This document shows positions 1-8,000 of a DNA stretch of 13,828 nucleotides, piece after piece. The stretch lies in contig CAMPET010000193.1 in assembly GCA_946803715.1 (NCBI GenBank), forward strand, positions 1 through 13,828. The letters are read 5' to 3'. Origin of the DNA: Beroe ovata. Taxonomy: Eukaryota; Ctenophora; Nuda; Beroida; Beroidae. The notes below the pieces were generated by a model, which did not search any database, had not been told where the DNA came from, and saw only the letters and a list, made by a program, of their open reading frames with translations. The first letter of the stretch is position 1. Each line of letters starts with the position of its first letter. The translations under genes and the position numbers were made by a program.

Positions 1-515
1 CGATAAATAGATAAAATACAGACCCATGCTTAGAGTTAGTGAGGGTTGAAATACATACCGCGCTATGGGAGGGAGAAATGTATAGTGACCACAGTGTGGC
101 TTGGGTTTTATCTCGTTCCCTGGTAACGAGATCAATCTGTATGACCAATCATTAGCCTAGAAACGTCAATAATTAGAATATAAAATCAGGGATATGGCAA
201 CAAGTTCCATGAAGAATCGGCAATGGTTCAAGGCTTCCCCAACTTCCAATTTTCGTCCACTACCAATACCAAAACCAATACCATGTAAATACGATCAATG
301 GCGGAGAAAGGGGTGCACGGTGCGGTGTCTGCGTTATGAAAGAAAATAGTCTGGTCATCTGATCATGTACAAGTTGGAGTATTCAATGTGAAACTTTTGG
401 CGTCTTGATCGATTTATTATTTTCAATGCCGTAAAAATTATAAAACTAAAAGTTGTTTATACTTGAATTTTTTTAAAAGTTCGTAAACCCAGAATTGCAA
501 CGAGCATTTTTACCG

Positions 516-557
516 ATGAAATGCATCATGAGAAATGCATCAAGAGAAATGCATCAT
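516..557. repeat. 14-bp tandem repeat, about 3 copies
   Basis: Three tandem variants of GAGAAATGCATCAT (the first reads GATGAAATGCATCAT). A further AAATGCATCAAG occurs near 586-597. Each unit contains the palindrome ATGCAT. Confidence 0.85.
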
Positions 558-775
558 GATCAACTTCAACTTCAAGATTCAAAAAAAATGCATCAAGATT
601 TCCATTCCATAATATATCCCAATCACATGCAATTGCATAGTTTATCCTTCTAAACATAAAANTGTTATATGAAAAATCACTAGTAATTATGGAAAAATCG
701 CTACAACTAAACTAAAATCTTCCTTGCAACTGAAATTTCCACCACACTATAGGCACCCCCGGAACTGGGTTGCGC

Positions 776-902
776 GATATTCGGCGGTCGCGCGCAACGT
801 TTAAGTCTCATTTGCACGAATCGACTAAATCACGCGTCGCGCCGCGCATATCAAATATTCTCCAAATCTNTGCAAAGATATTAGGCGTTCGCGCGCGACG
901 TT
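776..902. repeat. CpG-rich direct repeat, about 101-bp period
   Basis: GATATTCGGCGGTCGCGCGC (776 onward, then AACGTT) recurs at 877 onward as GATATTAGGCGTTCGCGCGC, then GACGTT. The 740-910 stretch is dense in CpG and GCGC, unlike its AT-rich surroundings. It may be a fragment of a repetitive element; I do not recognise the family. Confidence 0.75.
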
Positions 903-1141
903 ATTGCGCGAAAATTTGATTACGAACGGAATGTTGCAGAATTAATTTGATCATGCGTGCCTTTGATATTTGATTCCTGCGGTTTCCAGCCGACAAGCCA
1001 GAATTGTAGGCAATGGCATTACTTGGAAATATGATTATCAATTATCATGGATTGCAATTGCATTTGCATATCATCATCATACTCGAGTATATGATGATAG
1101 ACATATGATGATAGAGATAATCAAATGGCCTGGTTCGTCAC

Positions 1142-1188
1142 AATAAAGCAATAAAACGACGACTGTGTCATCACGCAATACAATAAAT
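1142..1188 (+). promoter_or_regulatory. Cluster of AATAAA poly(A)-type hexamers (plus strand)
   Basis: AATAAA occurs at 1142-1147, 1150-1155 and 1183-1188. These could end a plus-strand transcript entering from the left, convergent with RAG1L. In AT-rich DNA they may equally be chance, and no coding exon is visible just upstream. Confidence 0.25.
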
Positions 1189-1700
1189 AATTGTATTTAA
1201 ATGCATTTCGCCATTTCCTACACATTTCCTCGTTCCTACTCATTTCCTTCTTATGATATAATTAAAAATACAAATATTGATATCATTACTCAATCATCAC
1301 AAATAACGAATTAGAATGGAATGAGAATAAGTATTGTCATGGGGCATGCATCAATAATTTTAATTGAATGTCTAGCGTCTATTTCTAACACTCGCATGCA
1401 ATAGTTATCATAGTAGTAGTACTAGGAGTCCTGAACCACAGCGTACAGGTGACCTCATGCTCACTGTGCACTATTCATTTGCTATGAGCAGTAGCTTTGC
1501 TCAGAGCAGGAGCTACTTTTGCGACTTCAGGGTACTTTTCCACTGTGATTCTGTGGTACAGCTCCTGGAAGGGTACTAGATTGTAATAATGTAATGCAAT
1601 CAATCAGCAGTAGACCAGGAATTAAAATGGCGATTCATTGAATCGTCATGAATCAGTCATTTTCATGGAATCTCTTCTGCATCTATAATAATTGTGATTA

Positions 1701-2055
1701 TCAATGTACCTTCCTCCTTTTCTTCTTGTTGAATGACTTGTTGATGATATGACACGCTTCCAACTGGAGAACCTGGTGCGTGTTAACCAGATTCTTCTCC
1801 AGATTTCCTGAGAGTCAAATTCAATGTGTCACTAGCGGCTGTTATGTGACCGAAAAATGTGGCCCCTCGCCAATAATACCATTCAATTTCTCAATTGTTT
1901 CCACTATAGTCGCAGAATACCACCAGACCTCTAAAAGCCTGGAACTTCCGTATGTTTCGCCCCCTACCCATCACCATTTCGAGGCCATCCTCCGACAAAA
2001 ACTTGAGGCCCCGCGAGTCGTTCTCTTCTATCCACTGCCATGAGTGGAATAGCAC
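1701..2055 (-). other. RAG1L: RAG1L exons 18-19: ZnH2 pair, C-terminal catalytic Glu and basic tail
   Basis: Exon 2055-1929 opens after TTTTTAG and encodes LFHSWQWIEEN and LKFLSEDGLEMVMGRGRNIR. H801 (previous exon) and H806 form H-x4-H, the same spacing as mouse H937/H942. SEDGLE sits where mouse has SEGNES, so E828 is the best candidate for E962, with E824 as an alternative because one residue is inserted. The reading frame meets a TGA soon after, so a donor at AGAG|GTCTGG joins to exon 1807-1701 after CTCAG. The tail reads LVNTHQVLQLEACHIINKSF and ends in a basic NKKKRRKVH, a nuclear-localisation-like cluster. The last junction is the least certain. Confidence 0.72.
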
Positions 2056-5000
2056 CTAAAAACAGCAACTATAAAATCATATATTGGTAGTGAATTTAGT
2101 ATTGATGGAGCCCATGGAATTGTATCGATCTTTCTCCCGCATACTCACGGTGTGAAGAGTCGGAGTGAAGCGGAAGAATTTGATCTTCTGAGTGATGAAA
2201 ATCAGTAACGATCGTGTGAGAAACTGATATTCTTTGATGTTTATTTTCTCATCACTGTTCAGAAGCTGAAATCATTACAATGATAGTACAATGATAGTAC
2301 AATGATAATACTATGTAGACTGTTTTGTCGTTATCGATGATATCATCATAGAAATATAGTTTCGGAATATTGGTAGGTGAATTCGTGACCCCTCCCCGTT
2401 TTCTATAATCAATTTTATCAGTACTTTATAGAACATTTTAAACCACGGTTGTCAAGTAATTACTTACGGTCAAGACCAATAGCATTTTGTCCAAAAGTTC
2501 TTTGATGATGGGTCTATATTTGGCGTTCTTCATGCATTTGCTGATGGAATCACTGTTCTGGAAGAACGCCTTAGCTTGGTTTCCTACAAAGTTGATCACT
2601 GATTATCATTATTTCAATCTTCATAGGATCAGGAACTATTAATAATCAAAATTTATGAAAACCACTATGAGTAATTATGAGTATAACTATGTTGTGATAC
2701 GTAAATATAAATGCCAATTACCTACTAATCCGCCACCAGTATTCCCTAGACCAATGTGTCGCACAGTTATTCCTGTTCTCCGTTTGATTCGATTTGCCAT
2801 CCGCTTGAACCCTTTGTCCAGCTGTTTCTTGGACTTAGATGGCAAATTGGAGATAGGGCTCAGCTTCTCGAATCCCTCCACACTATAGAATATGGGTTGT
2901 GATATTGTTTTCGATGATTTCATATTTTCTATTGTGAGTTGTTGTTGAGGGAAGATGAATTTCATTTCGACACTTACAATTCGATCTTAGCCATGTGATT
3001 GACCATCGTGCGACAACAGTTGATCCAGGAATGAAGTACCGTCATACTGTCCAATACAGTGAGGGGTTTCTCAGTGAAGTACTTCCTGGTGGCGGCCGAT
3101 TTGTACAGACTGAAAAAAACAAAGATTAAAAGAAATATATCTCGCATTTGTTATCAAGAGGAAAGCTGAAAGTGAAAAATGAAAAATTATTGAATCTAAA
3201 AACGTGGTAATATCTGTACATCAAAGATATCAACATGACGCACTTATCGTGAGCGTATTTAAAGTACACGTCCTCTAGAGTCTGCTTCGCTTTTGTGCAG
3301 TCATAAAGCATCTCGTGCACCTGTGGGAGTTTCAGTTGCAGTTTGACTTTACGAGGACGGAGGTTCATTCATTCGTGTTGTGGTGATTCACTCTGACTCA
3401 TTGAGCTTCCTCTAAAGTATAAAATCACACACCTCTGATCGAGCCTATTATGTGTATAATTGCAAGAATGGCCAAGTCCGAAACAATGATTGATAAAAAG
3501 TTTTGGTCGACTGATCAGTGATGAAATGATCAACTGAATATTATTGTCAAACTAATTTGTTATTACCACTGGCAGAGCTCTAGAGGGATCTTTAGGCCGT
3601 GCACACCAATATTCGGAGATGTGCCAGTCACAGTGAATACAGTGTGCACCAGCCCGGCCAGACAGAATACCCCTCAACTTGCCATCAACCATGGATCGCT
3701 TTATGTTGAATGACACGTTGAGGTCCTTGCTGGCACCAGAATCGTCTGTGCACTTGATAATCATCGCCGTCTGGTTCTTGGGGTACCTTGAATATTGAAT
3801 AGAAATGATCATAGTATTGAAAATTCAGCACGGATTTACTTTGTTGATATATAATTATTCCATCGCACGTTAAACTGTGATGAATCTGTCCAAGTTCACA
3901 ACTCACAGCTCCATCAATTCTTCGCATAATTCATAGTCCTCCTTCGATAATACCAGAGCCAGTGGTTCTATCGAAAAGTTCGAATTCGGGAAGGGATTGC
4001 GCCAAATTTTCTTCGGCTTATCCTGTGTAACAGTATAACTATTAACTAACAATGTAGGTAACTAACATAATCAAAAATTATCATTATCATGCTGAATTGT
4101 TCCGCTATTTGCAGTATTCTAGCAATAATTATGTTTGTTGTCATGCTTGCTATAAAAAATCTTATTCCAAAGCTTAATATGACTTAAGTTGTTGTCAAGT
4201 TGCTAAGGTGTCACTTACCGGTTCAGTGGTATCAATAATTTCTAGCACTGAGTATCCCATGGTGACCATTTTTCTCAGCCGTTCCTTGACATGTATCTGG
4301 TTGCCTGCCCCATCCAATCCATCTTTGATGTTCAGCTGGATGCAATGAGTATCATCGGGGATGAGGCCGGCAACATTCATGTTCTTGGTTACTGCAAATG
4401 AACGGTTTATCCAAGACTGAAACCGCCTGTTTAGATTGAAACACTAACACACTCATAGGACACTCTTATGGAGTGTATGCAATGGCACGCATGATGATGA
4501 AACAAATGAATTATGCGGTATACCCATGAATATGAAGGTTTTAAAGCCGAGCCTTTCTTATCACACTAACCTTTTCTCAGAGAATCGGGATACGTAACGT
4601 AGGCCATAGTATTGACAGTTTTCCCTTTGATGACTTTTGGTCTGAAATAAGTGTGATTCAAATCTAATTGACGTATGGGTAAAAAGGTGAAATTCCATAA
4701 AATTAGTTATCTTGTTTACTTCGTCTAATAGGCGTCCAGTGAACACTACAACGAGCATAAGCATGTTGGTAGTTTTGTTTATTGGAACACGTTCATTGAA
4801 CATTGAAATGGACATATTATTGTGTCCATGTTACAGCAAGAAACAGAGAGACCAAAATGCAGTGTATCACTGTATCAGTGTTCATTGGACAATGGGCGTC
4901 CAGTGGACAATTAATAATATCGTAAGATGGGCACATAGGCCATAGGGTATAGATAAATATTCCATACCTCCCGATTTTCACTGGTGTAGTTATGCTTTCC

Positions 5001-8000
5001 TTCGTCTTTGCTAGTTTGAATCTACCAGGCAAGACAAATGCAGTGTTTTCCGAAACGAATTTCCTTAATTTGTCTGTCTGCAGATCCGACAATCTGGCAT
5101 GGACTTTGAAACTCTGAAAGTTTTGATATTGTATTAGATGCTGGACTAGAATATGAAATTGAAATAGAATGACAAAAACACCAAAAAAATCATTGTAAAC
5201 TTTTTGAAGTGCAAACAGGCAAGTACTGCTATCTTAATCTACATTTCAGTAATTACCATTAACTTCAGTGGGTCGATTGACTGCGGCTTTGGCTCTATCC
5301 TATTCCGCACCATATCACAGCATACCCCATATTTCTGATCTTTCCCTCGGAGCATCTCTGCGATGATGTCCAGAGATTCTAGCTCTGTGCCATCACCCAA
5401 CCCATCTTCCTCCATCATCTGTAAGTGTACACTTTAAATTTATGTCTAACTGATCTATAACGAGCAACAGTATGCACAACACAGTGTAGCTCGTTAGAGC
5501 AGTTATAACTAAATATAGGTAAGAACCTAGTAAGGCTGGCACGGATTAAATGAGGATAAAAAATGACTGGCTGAGTGCAGCTGTGCATAAGGATTAAGGA
5601 AAGAACCAACATTATTATAAGTATGATTAAAAATAATTTGTAATTAGTATTGATGTCATAATTGACCGATACCACACCTTATTAAGAAAGCTTAGTGTTC
5701 GCGTTGCATAATCTTTGATTCTTCGCAGCTTTCCAGCTGGTGTGAGACGTGCAAACTTCTTTCTTTTAGGAGTAGGGGGTTTGACCTGTATTCATATCTA
5801 ATTGATAATGACTCATCAAATTTGTGTACACATATGCTTCAACCTTGATCAATGATCATTGATCAATCCTTCAATATGGACCCTTCAATATATCATCAAT
5901 ATGGATCGATCACATCTATATATGTCATAGATTGAGTTTTAGTTGATCATAAATTATACCTACTGGAAAATTCTATTTGGTATACCTTTCTGATTTTGTC
6001 CTTGAGTTCTACCATAGCAACTGGGACTCTTACCACCACTTCTTCTAGATTAACTGATTTCTTGCGTTTGGTTGCCTCAGTAAGTCTTCGTACCTGCGAG
6101 AGATTGGTGAGGGTATTGGTTTAAAATCTAATTAGTTTCGCGCCTCTACCGTGCTTTTATAGACAATAATCTTAACTAGGTACTTCGATGATACTGCTAA
6201 AATATCATCATAGATTTACCGCATGATTGACACTTCTTTCGTGACTCTTATCGTATTGGAGAATCTGCGACTTTTTCTCCATAAGTTCTGAAGAGATTTC
6301 TTGAAGGAGTTTGGAGCCAGTTTCTCTGTAGCCAATACTTTCTCGTACTCGAGCAAGATCAGCTATCTTGATATCATGTAAAGGATCCATATTTCTCTGT
6401 GGAGTTGAGTCTATGGATGGGTGTGATCTTGTTATCCTACTAGTAGTTGTACTACAATCATGATCAGGTTGCATCGTCCTGACTGCGTCTGGAGTACATG
6501 CAATGACCTCCTCGCTACCAGAGGAATCCTTGTCTGAAACATCTGCACCGCGACCATACTTAGTGTCAAGTCTCGTTCTTTTTACAACATCTGGAAGTTT
6601 AATCGGCGTCGATTACGAATACAAAAATCAGTTATGATTATAAAGACAGGAATGATGACGGAGCTTTGGAAGGCTGCCAGCTATTGACTGCTCCACCGAC
6701 CACCTTTTTGCCTCATTTTCGCCCCAAAAATGCCTCTATTTTGCCCCTCATATGCTCCAATTTTGTCTCTTTTTACCACCCTTTCGCTCCTTTTGTGTCC
6801 CTTTTCGTTCCGCCCAGCTCATGCCCTTTTTCCGGATAGGATTCAAATCAGGGGACAGGGGCAAAGAGGAAAAGAAGCAGCCAGCAGGCACAAAACTTGT
6901 GCTCGCGGAAAAAGGGCGTTAGCTGGGCGAAATAGGGGCAAAAAGGGGTCATAAGATATTTGAATATGTCCATTGCGTCCAATATGCAGTCCATTGGACA
7001 TGAGCATTTTGTTAGTTTTGTCCATTGAACATCAATGAACACATGGACACAGGTACTAGTTTGATGTCCATCAACCAAACAGATTTGGTAGATGTGTCCA
7101 TTGTGTCCATTGTGTCCATTGGACATCAACACACAATCTACAATGGACTGTCCATTTGACGTCCAATATATATACGTCCATTTGACATGACTCTCCTAAC
7201 GGGCAGTCGACACAATGGATACATCAACATTTCTTAATTTTTATGACCCTGTAGCCCAACTTACGTTTCATTGCGTAATCCTGTCTCGGGAAGTAATCCG
7301 ATAGTTCCAGCACTGAAGACATCCCTGGCGGAGTTGATGCCGCTGGGGTTTGTCTTGATATTCCTGATGATCGTGGAGTCTCGCAACCGGCCTCTGCGGA
7401 AAATACATAGTCCTATCAGTATCAACAATCAATATCATTAAAATGGCATCCACTGCATTAACCTCCTTTCAATAATTGGCTATATTAACACTTAAGTTTT
7501 GCATCTGTACTTGTAGGTTCCATACCCTGGTCAAGTTCGTCACTGGAATCATCTGAGCTATCTTCTGTTTGCTCAAAGTCGTAACGTTCTGACTCTGAAG
7601 ATGAGTCATCTGAGCTGAAGCCAAGGTCAGATTCTGAGCTCATTGTGGTCCAAGCCTTGATTCTGAGTGATAAAGCAATTTTAATGGGATGAAACATAGG
7701 TGTACCTTTGGGCAACTGTGAATGGGGCGCAAAAGAGTGCTGCAAAACTGCATTCAGTTTTGCGATTCCGGTCAAATAGAGAATGGTATTACTGGGGTTC
7801 ACGTGATGAGACCTACGAAACTCTAAAAGCGCTATCGCGAGGTTGTACTTGTAATATTTTGCCACTCCGTATAATCATGGTCGAACACGAATTACTCTAA
7901 TATTGTTGAAACGGTACATTCACTATGCAAAATACTAATAGATTAAAAATCCGAAAGAAGTTATCAGTTATGTTGGGCAAGGATCGTCGCTATGGATCAA

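Larger units (their letters stand above)
1..1700. other. 3' flank of RAG1L, no gene recognised
   Basis: No reading frame of note on either strand. The region holds a 14-bp repeat (516-557), a CpG-rich pair of repeats (776-902), short palindromic ATCATCATA/TATGATGA runs near 1068-1110, and plus-strand AATAAA at 1142-1147, 1150-1155 and 1183-1188. On the minus strand the RAG1L transcript has only a weak poly(A)-like ATTAAA (TTTAAT at 1359-1364), about 340 nt past the stop. Confidence 0.6.

Noticed and set aside
500-600. Possible CRISPR array from repeated AAATGCATCA units
   Set aside because: The units are directly tandem without spacers, and the window is eukaryotic.
7268-7453. Minus-strand 61-codon frame over exon 3
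   Set aside because: It ends in TGA before the splice donor. Another frame over the same bases fits both neighbouring exon phases.
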